From assembly GCF_014656195.1 (NCBI RefSeq), contig NZ_BNBY01000010.1, forward strand, positions 62,001-126,000: a DNA stretch of 64,000 nt, in the 5' to 3' direction. A program made the translations under genes and the position numbers. Shown here piece after piece: positions 27,334 to 35,001 of the stretch. Position 1 is the stretch's first letter; the number at the start of each line of letters is the position of its first letter. Source of the stretch: Kitasatospora xanthocidica (GTDB lineage: Bacteria > Actinomycetota > Actinomycetes > Streptomycetales > Streptomycetaceae). Under the pieces are notes generated by a model that did no database searches, had not been told where the DNA came from, and saw only the letters and a program-made list of their open reading frames with translations.

Positions 27334-27406
27334 TCCCGCATAGCTCAATTGGCAGAGCAGCCGACTGTTAATCGGCAGGTTATTGGTTCGAGTCCAATTG
27401 CGGGAG
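27334..27406 (+). tRNA. tRNA-Asn (GTT), copy 2
   Basis: Anticodon GTT is at 27367-27369. It is identical to copy 1 except for one base in each acceptor arm (TCCCGCA pairing with TGCGGGA), a compensatory change that keeps the stem intact. It starts 62 bases after copy 1; the two are probably co-transcribed. Confidence 0.97.
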
Positions 27407-27438
27407 CTGCACCGGGTCCGCCCGGTGACTGCTCAGAG

Positions 27439-27475
27439 CGAAGGCCCCCCGGTCGACCGGGGGGCCTTCGTGTTT
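27439..27475 (+). terminator. Terminator after the tRNA-Asn pair
   Basis: Bases 27439-27470 form a perfect 32-base palindrome (CGAAGGCCCC to GGGGCCTTCG), followed by TGTTT. Confidence 0.9.
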
Positions 27476-27551
27476 CCCCCGGCGCTGTCGCGTACGTCAC
27501 GTCGTGGCGCCGCCCCCGGAGGGCCCCTCAGCGGGCCGGAGCCGGCCGGAA

Positions 27552-28298
27552 TCAGGTGGTCGCCTTCCGGTACAGGTCGGCGATCCGCTGGTCGAAGGCG
27601 ACGCTGTACGAGGTGCTCGGGGTCTCCCCGCCCTCCTGGTAGCCGCCGATCACGCCGACCACCGCGCCCTGCTCGGTCACCCACGGGCTGCCGCTGGTGC
27701 CGTCGGTGTAGCCGCCGCAGTCGAAGCGCTCCTGGGTGGCGCTCTGCGAGCGGGTCCGGACCGCGCAGGTGATCGGCTCGTCGCTCTCGTTCGGGTAGCC
27801 GGTCACCGAGACCGACAGCCCGAAGCCCTGGCCGGTGCCGAGCGGGTTGCCACCGACCGCGTCCTCGACCTGCCGGCCGTCGACCGTGTCGACCGTGACG
27901 AAGGCCACGTCGTACTCGGGGTCGTCGCCGGCCGACCAGCGCGGGTCGACGGTGACCGACCGCACCGGCCAAGTGCCGTACGGGGTGGAACCGTTGCGGT
28001 AGCCCGGGGTGAACACCAGGCCGTCCAGCAGGCCGATCCGGTGGTTCTGCACGCAGTGCGCGGCGGTCACCAGCAGGTTGTGCCGGGGGCTCTGCACCAC
28101 GCTCGCGGTGCACGCCCGGGGGCCCTGTGCGGTGTGGATGGAGAGCGTGCCGATCCGGTCCCGGGCGGCGCTCTGCCGGGCGACCTCGGCGGTCGGCGCC
28201 CCGTCCTGCCCGCCGCACGCGGTGCCGGCGGCGAGCAGCAGGGCGGCCAGTGCGGCCGTACGTGCCGTGCGCGCGGACCGTACCGGGCGGGAGGCCAT
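27552..28298 (-). CDS. Secreted trypsin-like serine protease, copy A
   Basis: This 248-residue exported chymotrypsin-fold protease has a basic N terminus and hydrophobic stretch (AALAALLLAAGTAC) forming a signal, with Cys28 at a lipobox-like position that is imperfect (Gly at -3). The triad is complete: His81 (VTAAHCV), Asp130 (YDVAFVTV) and Ser202 (DGTSGSPW). The V8/glutamyl-endopeptidase-like pattern TGYPNESDEPITCAV and the ending VVGVIGGYQEGG recur in the neighbouring paralogue. Both genes point the same way, 117 bases apart. Confidence 0.88.
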   Translation of the reverse strand: MASRPVRSARTARTAALAALLLAAGTACGGQDGAPTAEVARQSAARDRIGTLSIHTAQGPRACTASVVQSPRHNLLVTAAHCVQNHRIGLLDGLVFTPGYRNGSTPYGTWPVRSVTVDPRWSAGDDPEYDVAFVTVDTVDGRQVEDAVGGNPLGTGQGFGLSVSVTGYPNESDEPITCAVRTRSQSATQERFDCGGYTDGTSGSPWVTEQGAVVGVIGGYQEGGETPSTSYSVAFDQRIADLYRKATT

Positions 28299-28415
28299 CG
28301 GGGCTCCGTCTCGTTCCTCGGGGCGGGCACCGGGAGTGTGCGTTCCGCCGTTCGTGAGGAAGATCTACCAGGCCGTGCCGGGCGGCGCCACCGCCGGGGC
28401 CCGGTGCGGCCCCGG

Positions 28416-29273
28416 TCAGCCGGTGGCGCGGTCGTACAGCGCCTGGACGCGGTCGCCGAAGTAGCTGCTGTACGAGGTGTCCGGGTTGTCGCCGCCCTCC
28501 TGGTAGCCGCCGATCACGCCGACCACGGTGCCGGTCCTGGTCGCCGGGTCGAAGTCGGTGACCCAGGGGCTGCCGCTGGTGCCGCCGGTGTAGTCGGGGC
28601 AGTCGATCCGCAGCTGGGTCGGGCTCTGCTCGGAGGTGGTGTTGGAGCAGGTGATCGGGACGTCGCTGCTGCCGGGGTAGCCGGTGACCCTCACCGGCAC
28701 CCGGTAGCCGCGGTTGACGCCCAGTCGGTTGGCGCCGAGCACCTGCTGGACCTGCTGCCCGTTCTGGGCCTGGACGACGGCGAAGGCGACGTCCATGTCC
28801 GGGTCGGCGTGGTCCTTCCAGGCGTCGTCCACGGTGACCGACAGCAGCGGCCAGACGCCGCTGGGGGTCTCGCCGTCCCGGTAGCCGGGGACGAAGACCA
28901 GGTCGCTGCGCCGGCCGAGCTTCGGGTCCCAGACGCAGTGGGCGGCGGTGACGACGAGGTTGAGCCCGGCGCTGTCGACCACGCTGGCGGTGCAGAAGTG
29001 GTCGCCGTCGGCGTTGCGGGTGAACACCGCGCCGACCAGGCCGTTGAGCACGGTGGGCTTGGCGGTGCGGGTCACCCCGGTGTGCTTGCCGACCGCGCCC
29101 TTGAACCGCTGCCTGTTCCAGCCGTGGGCGTCCCCCGCGGCGGAGGTGGGCGGCGCCGAGGTGACCGTGGGCACGCCCCCGCCGGGCCCCGCCGAGGTGG
29201 TGCAGCCCGCCGCGGCCAGCGCCACCGCGAGCACCCCGGCCGTCGCTCCCGCTCCCGCCCTACGAGTCGTCAT
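28416..29273 (-). CDS. Trypsin-like serine protease lipoprotein, copy B
   Basis: This 285-residue paralogue of copy A lies just upstream of it. ATG 29273 starts a clean lipoprotein signal ending LAAAGC (Cys24); an upstream in-frame ATG (29351) would spoil it. The triad is His112 (VVTAAHCV), Asp161 (DMDVAFAVV) and Ser233 (GGTSGSPW). Shared segments with copy A include VFVPGYRDGETP, RVTGYPGSSDVPITC and VVGVIGGYQEGGDNPDTSYS. An extra about 45-residue Ser/Thr/Pro region follows the lipid anchor. Target unknown. Confidence 0.9.
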   Translation of the reverse strand: MTTRRAGAGATAGVLAVALAAAGCTTSAGPGGGVPTVTSAPPTSAAGDAHGWNRQRFKGAVGKHTGVTRTAKPTVLNGLVGAVFTRNADGDHFCTASVVDSAGLNLVVTAAHCVWDPKLGRRSDLVFVPGYRDGETPSGVWPLLSVTVDDAWKDHADPDMDVAFAVVQAQNGQQVQQVLGANRLGVNRGYRVPVRVTGYPGSSDVPITCSNTTSEQSPTQLRIDCPDYTGGTSGSPWVTDFDPATRTGTVVGVIGGYQEGGDNPDTSYSSYFGDRVQALYDRATG

Positions 29274-29465
29274 CCGCCCAGGCTGCCCCGGACGGGGGCC
29301 CCGCCGCCACCCGGGCCCCGCCGCGGGGAGAGGGCGCGCACCGTCGCGCACCCAGGTGCGCCCCCGGCGCGCACCACGGGTGATCGACCGGCTATGCTGC
29401 CCGGGACGGCCTCGCAGGGGCCGTCTGCTGCTGCCGTGGCCGACGACCGGCGCGCGCGGCGAACC

Positions 29466-29539
<74 letters not shown>

Positions 29540-29759
29540 CCTTCTCGATGCGTGACGAGTGTCGTGAACGACCGTCCGCGGGCGCGCTCCTGATCCGGAG
29601 CCCGGCGCCTGCGACGACGCAGAGTCTAGGGCGCGGCCACCTCCTTTCCCGTGTGGCGCGCCGCGATTCACCCGCCCGTGGGCATCGGCCCCGGCACCGC
29701 CTGACGGCTCCCCACCTCCGCCCGCTCCCCGCTGCCGACCCCTGGCGCACTGTGCGAAA

Positions 29760-29779
29760 AAAGTGATATCACTTTGACA
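29760..29779 (+). promoter_or_regulatory. Perfect 16-base palindrome overlapping a -35 box
   Basis: AAAGTGATATCACTTT (29760-29775) is self-complementary and AT-rich in a GC-rich setting. TTGACA (29774-29779), a perfect -35 hexamer, overlaps its right end. No clear -10 box follows. It lies 50 bases before the SPFH gene and is a good operator candidate for the ribbon-helix-helix protein encoded two genes on. Confidence 0.7.
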
Positions 29780-29829
29780 GCTGACGCGAGCACTCGCGCG
29801 GCGCACATCGAACAGGGGGAGTCGGTCCC

Positions 29830-30777
29830 ATGACCGCACCGCACGTCTCCGTCGAGGACGGCCCCGTCCTCGACATCCCGGCCCCGAAGATCACCGAACG
29901 GCTCATCACCGGTTCCGCCGGGTTGCCGATGCTCTTCGGCTCGCTGCTCGGCCTGGTCGCCGGGGCCGCGTCGTTCATCACCGGCATCGTCCAGCTGTCC
30001 GGCGGGAACGGCGGGCCGGGCGCCGCGCTGGTGGCCGTCGGGCCCGTGCTGCTGATCACCTCCGTGGTGCTGCTCTGCGGGCTGACGGTGGTCTCGCCCG
30101 GCCAGGCCCGGGTGGTGCAGCTGCTCGGCCGCTACCGGGGCACCGTCCGCGCCGAGGGCCTGAGCTGGATGAACCCGTTCACCAGCCGTCGCCACATCTC
30201 GCTGCGGATCCGCAACCACGAGACCGAGACCACCAAGGTCAACGACGCGGACGGCAACCCGATCGAGATCGCCGCCGTGGTGGTCTGGCAGGTCGAGGAC
30301 ACCGCGATGGCCATGTTCGAGGTCGACGACTACACCGACTTCGTCGCCATCCAGACCGAGACGGCCGTGCGGCACATCGCCACCAGCTACCCGTACGACG
30401 CCCACCACGAGGGCCAGCTGTCGCTGCGCGACGGCGCGGAGGAGATCGCCCGCAAGCTGTCCGCGGAGATCTCCGCCCGGGTCGCCTCGGCCGGCGTGCG
30501 GGTCATCGAGTCCCGGATCACCAGGCTCGCCTACGCCCCGGAGGTCGCCCAGGTGATGCTGCAGCGTCAGCAGGCCGGGGCCGTGGTGGCGGCGCGCAGG
30601 CTGATCGTCGAGGGCGCCGTCGGCATGGTCGAGGAGGCGCTGGACCGGCTCGCCGAGCGCGACGTGGTGGACTTGGACGAGGAGCGCAAGGCCGCCATGG
30701 TGAGCAACCTCCTGGTGGTGCTCTGCGGCGACCGCGGCGCCCAGCCCGTCGTCAACACGGGCTCCCTCTACCAGTAA
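29830..30777 (+). CDS. SPFH/Band 7 (stomatin-prohibitin-like) membrane protein
   Basis: This 315-residue membrane scaffold protein has a cytoplasmic head of about 30 residues, then two hydrophobic segments (about 33-57 and 66-87), then the SPFH domain starting VSPGQARVVQLLGRYRGTVR and running through INPIEIAAVVVWQVEDT-like strands and ETAVRHIATSYPYD to a helical tail (SRITRLAYAPEVAQVMLQRQ, AVVAARRLIVEGAVGMVEEA). Proteins of this class oligomerise at membranes and often sequester proteases. It starts an apparent operon with an RHH protein nine bases downstream and a GPP34 protein after that. Confidence 0.92.
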   Translation: MTAPHVSVEDGPVLDIPAPKITERLITGSAGLPMLFGSLLGLVAGAASFITGIVQLSGGNGGPGAALVAVGPVLLITSVVLLCGLTVVSPGQARVVQLLGRYRGTVRAEGLSWMNPFTSRRHISLRIRNHETETTKVNDADGNPIEIAAVVVWQVEDTAMAMFEVDDYTDFVAIQTETAVRHIATSYPYDAHHEGQLSLRDGAEEIARKLSAEISARVASAGVRVIESRITRLAYAPEVAQVMLQRQQAGAVVAARRLIVEGAVGMVEEALDRLAERDVVDLDEERKAAMVSNLLVVLCGDRGAQPVVNTGSLYQ

Positions 30778-30786
30778 GGCGAGGCA

Positions 30787-31029
30787 GTGGCGACGGAGCG
30801 GAAGAAGATCCTGTTGCGACTGGACCCTTCGGTTCACGACGCCCTCGCCAGATGGGCTGCGGACGACCTGCGCAGCACCAACGCGCAGATCGAGTTCCTC
30901 CTCCGCCGCGCCCTGACGGACGCGAGCCGGATGCCCAGCGGCGCGGACCGGCTTCCCCGGCGCGGACGCCCGCCCAAGGAGAGCCCGGCCCAGGACGGCT
31001 CGGAGCCCGACGGCTCCACCGGGAGCTGA
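30787..31029 (+). CDS. Ribbon-helix-helix (Arc-like) DNA-binding protein
   Basis: This 80-residue protein starts at GTG 30787 with AAGGCGAGG just upstream, nine bases after the SPFH stop. The segment KKILLRLDPSVHDALARWAA followed by DDLRSTNAQIEFLLRRAL is a ribbon-helix-helix fold: one beta strand and two helices that dimerise to bind palindromic DNA. The C-terminal 30 residues are a disordered basic/acidic tail (RRGRPPKES resembles an AT-hook, GRP core). Autoregulation through the upstream 16-base palindrome is inferred. Confidence 0.85.
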   Translation: MATERKKILLRLDPSVHDALARWAADDLRSTNAQIEFLLRRALTDASRMPSGADRLPRRGRPPKESPAQDGSEPDGSTGS

Positions 31030-31065
31030 CCGGCGGCCGGGCGCGCGAAGACTTCGGAGACCGAC

Positions 31066-31695
31066 ATGGACCTGCCCGCCACCCTCCCCGAGAAGCTGTA
31101 CCTGCTGGCCTACGACCCCGAGCGCGAGCGGCTCACCGGCACCCTCCACCTCGACCTGGCCGTACGGGCGGCGGCGCTCACCGAACTCCTCCGCCGCGGG
31201 CTGATCCGCGACGACGGCCGGCACCCGGTCGGCGTGGCCGGCCCGGCCGACGGCCTCGACCCGCTCTCCGCCGCGCTGCTGGAGGCGATCCACCAGGGGC
31301 GTCGGCGCACGTGGAAGGGCTGGATCGGCCGCGAGGCGTGGTCGGCGCGGGTGGTCCGCGACGGGCTCGCGGCCGCCGGCCGGATCCGGGTCGAGCGGCG
31401 CCGGGTGCTCGGGCTCTTCCCGGTCGCACGGGTCACCCTGCCGGAACCCCGGGTGCGCAAGGCGCTGGCGGCGAGTGTCACGTCGGCGCTGAGCGGCCCG
31501 TTCAGCCGGGTCGACCCGGCCGACGCCGCCCTGGTCGCGCTGGTCGACGCCGCCCGGCTGGGCTCGGCCCTGACGTGGCGCCGGCGCCGCGAGTTCCGGG
31601 CCCGGATCGACAAGCTGGCCCCCGCCGCCGGCCCCGTCCCGCGCGCGCTGCGCCGGGCCATCAACGCGAAGAGCGCGGACGGCGGGGCGGGCTGA
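31066..31695 (+). CDS. GOLPH3/VPS74-type (GPP34) domain protein
   Basis: This 209-residue protein opens LPEKLYLLAYDPERERLTG and AVRAAALTELLRRGLI, the hallmark start of GPP34-family proteins. Eukaryotic members bind phosphatidylinositol-4-phosphate and glycosyltransferases at the Golgi; the bacterial members are uncharacterised. The all-helical middle (LLEAIHQGRRRTWKGWIGRE) and basic C terminus (LTWRRRREFRARIDKL) fit. ATG 31066 has GGAG about seven bases upstream. It follows the RHH gene by 36 bases, so it is probably in the SPFH operon; a membrane-associated role fits that company. Confidence 0.88.
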   Translation: MDLPATLPEKLYLLAYDPERERLTGTLHLDLAVRAAALTELLRRGLIRDDGRHPVGVAGPADGLDPLSAALLEAIHQGRRRTWKGWIGREAWSARVVRDGLAAAGRIRVERRRVLGLFPVARVTLPEPRVRKALAASVTSALSGPFSRVDPADAALVALVDAARLGSALTWRRRREFRARIDKLAPAAGPVPRALRRAINAKSADGGAG

Positions 31696-31701
31696 CCCGG
31701 C

Positions 31702-31735
31702 GGCCCGGGCCTGGGCCCGGGCCCAGGCCCGGGCC
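31702..31735 (+). terminator. 34-base perfect palindrome after the GPP34 gene
   Basis: The arms run from GGCCCGGGCC (31702-31711) to GGCCCGGGCC (31726-31735) with TGGGCCCGGGCCCA between; the whole is self-complementary. There is no T tract, but the position six bases after the stop suggests a terminator-like hairpin. Confidence 0.6.
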
Positions 31736-31813
31736 CGGACCCGGACCGGTCCCGGCCGCCGCTGACGGTGGCCGGGCTCCCGCCGTCCGGGCTCGCGCCG
31801 TCCGGGGCCCGCG

Positions 31814-31819
31814 TAGGCT
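31814..31819 (+). promoter_or_regulatory. -10 box for a leaderless desulfhydrase mRNA
   Basis: TAGGCT ends six bases before ATG 31826, with GGCCGG between and no ribosome-binding site. Confidence 0.5.
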
Positions 31820-31825
31820 GGCCGG

Positions 31826-32770
31826 ATGCTCGAACCCGCCCTGCTGCCGACCCCGCTGGTGGACTGCACCGACGAGGTGTTCGCCCGGGCCGGGGTGGAG
31901 CTGCGGCTGAAGCGGGACGACCTGCTGCACCCGACCGTCCCCGGCAACAAGTGGCGCAAGCTCGCGCCGAACCTGGCCGACGCCGTCGAGCGCGGCCACA
32001 CCCGGCTGCTGACCTTCGGCGGGGCGTACTCGACCCACCTGCGGGCGGTCGCGGCCGCCGCCGGGGCGCTCGGGCTGGAGAGCGTCGGGCTGGTCCGCGG
32101 CGAGGAACTGGCCGACCGGCCGCGCAACTGGTCGCTGCGGGCGGCCGAGGCGGCCGGGATGCGGCTGGAGTTCCTGACCCGGGCCGCCTACCGGGAGGCC
32201 ACCGGCCGGGCCGCCGCGGACCACGGCGCCTCGGCCGAGGAGCTGCGGCGCCGCTGGGGCTCCTGCCTGGTGCTCCCGGAGGGCGGCTCCAACGCCCTGG
32301 CCGCCGTCGGCGCGGCGGCGGTCCCGGCCGAACTGCCCGACCTGGGCGCCCGTGACGTGGTCTGCTGCCCGGTCGGCACCGGCGGCACCCTGGCCGGCAT
32401 CGCGGCGGGCCTGCCGCCGGGCGCGCGGGCGCTCGGCGTGGCCGTGCTGCGCGGCGGCGAGGGCTACCTGGAAGCGGAGGTCGCCAGGCTCCACCGGGCC
32501 GCGTACGGGCGCGAGTTCGACAACTGGCGGATCGACCACGCGCACCACGGCGGCGGCTACGGCAGGGTCCCGGCGGACCTGGCGGCCTTCGCCGAGGGGT
32601 TCGAGCGCCGGCACGGCGTCCCGCTGGAACGCCGCTACGTCGCCAAGCTGCTGGCCGCGCTGGCCGGCCTGGCCGAGGCGGGCGCCTTCCCGCGGGGCAC
32701 CCGCCTCACCGCCGTGGTCACCGGGGTGCCCGATCCCGAGCAGCCCGAGCAGCCCGAGCAGCCCGAGTAA
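31826..32770 (+). CDS. D-cysteine desulfhydrase / ACC deaminase-like PLP enzyme
   Basis: This 314-residue PLP enzyme of the tryptophan-synthase-beta fold has the signature LKRDDLLHPTVPGNKWRKL with PLP lysine Lys42, followed by LTFGGAYSTHLRAVAAAA, EGGSNALAAVGA and GTGGTLAGIAAGL (phosphate-binding glycine loop). D-cysteine desulfhydrase and 1-aminocyclopropane-1-carboxylate deaminase are close relatives and cannot be separated by eye. The C terminus ends in a PEQ repeat from three 9-base tandem copies (32739-32765). The mRNA is probably leaderless. Confidence 0.87.
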   Translation: MLEPALLPTPLVDCTDEVFARAGVELRLKRDDLLHPTVPGNKWRKLAPNLADAVERGHTRLLTFGGAYSTHLRAVAAAAGALGLESVGLVRGEELADRPRNWSLRAAEAAGMRLEFLTRAAYREATGRAAADHGASAEELRRRWGSCLVLPEGGSNALAAVGAAAVPAELPDLGARDVVCCPVGTGGTLAGIAAGLPPGARALGVAVLRGGEGYLEAEVARLHRAAYGREFDNWRIDHAHHGGGYGRVPADLAAFAEGFERRHGVPLERRYVAKLLAALAGLAEAGAFPRGTRLTAVVTGVPDPEQPEQPEQPE

Positions 32771-32795
32771 CCGGCCGCCCGGCGGCCGGGCGCGG

Positions 32796-34313
32796 TCAGC
32801 CGAAGGTCAGGTTGGCGCACGGGTCGGTGTCGGCGTTGCGGGTGTTCTCCGCTATGCCGGTGGGGATGCCACCGCCCGGCGTGACGGGCGCGGCACCGGG
32901 CGTGGCACCGGCGGTGGCGCCGGGTGCCGGGCTCGGGGAGGAGACCGCGTCGATCCGGGTGCCGGCCGCCCGGTAGTCGGCGCCGAGCGTGACGGTGACC
33001 GCCTCCGAGCCGGGCTCCTCGACCGCCTTGGCGCCGGGGAAGAGCGCCACCACCTGGTCGGCGGTGGCCTTCAGCGCGGGGTCGTACCCGATCCGGGTGA
33101 CCTGGTGCCCGGGGTCGTTGGTGCCGAGCGTGACGTTCCGGAAGCCCCGCGCCTTGAGCGTCTCCGCGCCGGAGCCGGCCAGCCCGGCGCTGCCGACCCC
33201 GTTGACCACGGTGATCGGGGCCGCCGCCTGCTCGGGGGTGAGCGGGGTGCCGGCGCCGGCGGTCGCGGTGGGCGAGGCGGTCACCTGGCCGGTCCCGGCG
33301 GTGCTCTGCCCGTCCAGGGTGCGGTCCTCGCGCAGCAGAGTCCAGAGGGTGTCGGCGTCCGGCTGGACCAGCCGGATCCGCTCGCCCGCGAAGCGCCAGG
33401 GCGCGGTGACGAAGGTGACGTCGGAGAGCTTGATGTCCTGCACCGAGCGGGCGAAGTCCACCAGCTTCATCGCGGTGCCCAGCCCCTCGTCCACGGTGAG
33501 CGACTTGGTGGCGGCGTCCGCCAGCGGCAGCAGGGTCGGCAGCGAGAAGCCCTGGCCCTGGACCTTCTTGATCATCGAGGAGAGGAAGGCCTGCTGGCGC
33601 TTCATCCGGCCCACGTCGGAGTTGTCGCCGATGCCGTGGCGCGCCCGGAGGTAGTCGACGGCGGACTGTCCGGAGAGCTTCTGCAGGCCCTTCTTCAGGT
33701 GGATGCCGTACTCGTTGACGTCGTTGGGGACGCAGGCGTCGACGCCGCCCACGGCGTCGGCCATCGCGGCCGCGCCCTTGAAGTCGACCACCACGGTGTG
33801 GTCGATCCGCAGCCCGGTGAGCTTCTCCACGGTGTTCTGGGTGCAGGCCGGGTTGCCCTTGGGGTCGTCGCCCACGGAGAAGGCGGCGTTGAACATCTGG
33901 TCGTTCCTGGCGGTCGTCCAGGCGCCGCTGGGCAGCCGGCAGGACGGGATGGTGACCAGGGTGTCGCGGGGTATGGAGACGCCGACGGCGTGCTTGTGGT
34001 CGGCGTAGATGTGCAGCACGATCGCGGTGTCCGAGTGGCCGACGCCCTCGTCGCCGCCGCCGAGCGACTTGTTGCCGTCGTCGCGGGTGTCCGAGCCGAG
34101 CAGCAGCACGTTGACCGGCACCGAGGCGCCCGGGGTGGCCGGTACGGGGGCGGGCGGGCGCTCGGTGGCGACGCCGCCCGCGTCGAAGGTGGTGATGTTG
34201 CTGTCCAGCCGGTGGTAGAACCAGGCTCCGGCACCCACGACCGACAGCACCAGAACGGCGGCCAGGCCGATGGCGGTCCGCAGGTAGCGGCGCCGGCGCG
34301 TGCTGCTGCTCAT
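32796..34313 (-). CDS. LCP-family cell-wall glycopolymer ligase (LytR-CpsA-Psr) with LytR_C domain
   Basis: This membrane-anchored enzyme attaches teichoic-acid-like or other glycopolymers to peptidoglycan from polyprenyl carriers. Of 505 residues, a basic head and one membrane segment (GLAAVLVLSVVGAGAWFY) come first; the LCP catalytic domain contains NVLLLGSDTRDD, SDTAIVLHIYADHKHAVGVSIPRDT with its catalytic Arg/Asp residues and YLRARHGIGDNSDVGRMKRQ; the LytR_C domain (ITVVNGVGSAGLAGSGAETL) follows, then a Pro/Ala-rich tail. The gene ends 26 bases from the convergent desulfhydrase gene. Confidence 0.93.
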   Translation of the reverse strand: MSSSTRRRRYLRTAIGLAAVLVLSVVGAGAWFYHRLDSNITTFDAGGVATERPPAPVPATPGASVPVNVLLLGSDTRDDGNKSLGGGDEGVGHSDTAIVLHIYADHKHAVGVSIPRDTLVTIPSCRLPSGAWTTARNDQMFNAAFSVGDDPKGNPACTQNTVEKLTGLRIDHTVVVDFKGAAAMADAVGGVDACVPNDVNEYGIHLKKGLQKLSGQSAVDYLRARHGIGDNSDVGRMKRQQAFLSSMIKKVQGQGFSLPTLLPLADAATKSLTVDEGLGTAMKLVDFARSVQDIKLSDVTFVTAPWRFAGERIRLVQPDADTLWTLLREDRTLDGQSTAGTGQVTASPTATAGAGTPLTPEQAAAPITVVNGVGSAGLAGSGAETLKARGFRNVTLGTNDPGHQVTRIGYDPALKATADQVVALFPGAKAVEEPGSEAVTVTLGADYRAAGTRIDAVSSPSPAPGATAGATPGAAPVTPGGGIPTGIAENTRNADTDPCANLTFG

Positions 34314-34433
34314 CCTCCGTGCCCCCCGTCTTCAGGTATCTCGCGTTCGATGATTCGAACGTTAGACGTTCCGGAAGGCGGTTCGGTTACCCCCGATGGG
34401 CGAACGGATCTCCCGTCGAGCCTGTGATGCTGG

Positions 34434-34898
34434 TCACGCGCCGGGGCCGGCGGCGCCCGTGAGCATCCGCCGGAGCAGGTCGCGCAGGACCGTCCGCTCG
34501 TCCGGGCCGAGGGCGGCCAGCGGCTCGCGGGCGAAGTTCAGCGATTCGCGCAGCTCGGCGGAGGCGGCCGAGCCGGTGTCGGTGGCGGCGACCAGCTTGA
34601 CCCGGCGGTCCTGCCGGTCGGCCTCGCGGGTCACGAAGCCGCGGGACTCCAGCCGGTCGACGATGCCGGTGATGTTGGACGGCTCGCAGCTGAGCGTCTG
34701 GGCGATCTGGCGCATCGGCATCGGCCCGCGCCGCAGCAGCGCGAGGACCTTGGCCTGGGCTCCGGTGAGCGAGCGGGCGGCGGCGGCCTCTTCGTACTCG
34801 CGGTGGAAGAGCGCGACCAGGTTGGCCATCAGGTCGACGACCTCGCGGGTGATCTCGTCGGGCTGCGGCGTGGCGTCCTGGGCCGGCTGAGTGTCCAT
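34434..34898 (-). CDS. MarR-family transcriptional regulator
   Basis: This 154-residue winged-helix dimer has SLTGAQAKVLALLRRGPMPM, then RQIAQTLSCEPSNITGIVDR, the recognition helix, and the wing RLESRGFVTREADRQDRRVK. It is divergent from an NADP-dependent oxidoreductase gene across 103 AT-rich bases with repeated AACCTTT(T/C)ATG sequences. By analogy with other MarR pairs it likely represses that gene and itself until a ligand binds. Ligand unknown. Confidence 0.92.
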   Translation of the reverse strand: MDTQPAQDATPQPDEITREVVDLMANLVALFHREYEEAAAARSLTGAQAKVLALLRRGPMPMRQIAQTLSCEPSNITGIVDRLESRGFVTREADRQDRRVKLVAATDTGSAASAELRESLNFAREPLAALGPDERTVLRDLLRRMLTGAAGPGA

Positions 34899-34931
34899 GG
34901 CCCATAGTCTACCTGAAAAGTTGACAACATG

Positions 34932-34975
34932 AACCTTTTATGTCCATCGTTACTTCAGTTTCTCAACCTTTCATG
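34932..34975. promoter_or_regulatory. MarR/oxidoreductase divergent promoter with direct repeats
   Basis: AACCTTTTATG (34932-34942) and AACCTTTCATG (34965-34975) are 33 bases apart, three helical turns. AAAAGTT just left of the first copy makes a partial inverted repeat with AACCTTTT. TTGACA occurs at 34921-34926 on the + strand. These are candidate MarR sites. Confidence 0.5.
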
Positions 34976-35001
34976 CAGTTGAAGCGCAAGGAGAACCATC
35001 C

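Noticed and set aside
27199..27406. tRNA-Asn pair as a genomic island attachment site
   Set aside because: No integrase gene or partial tRNA copy lies nearby; both copies are complete.
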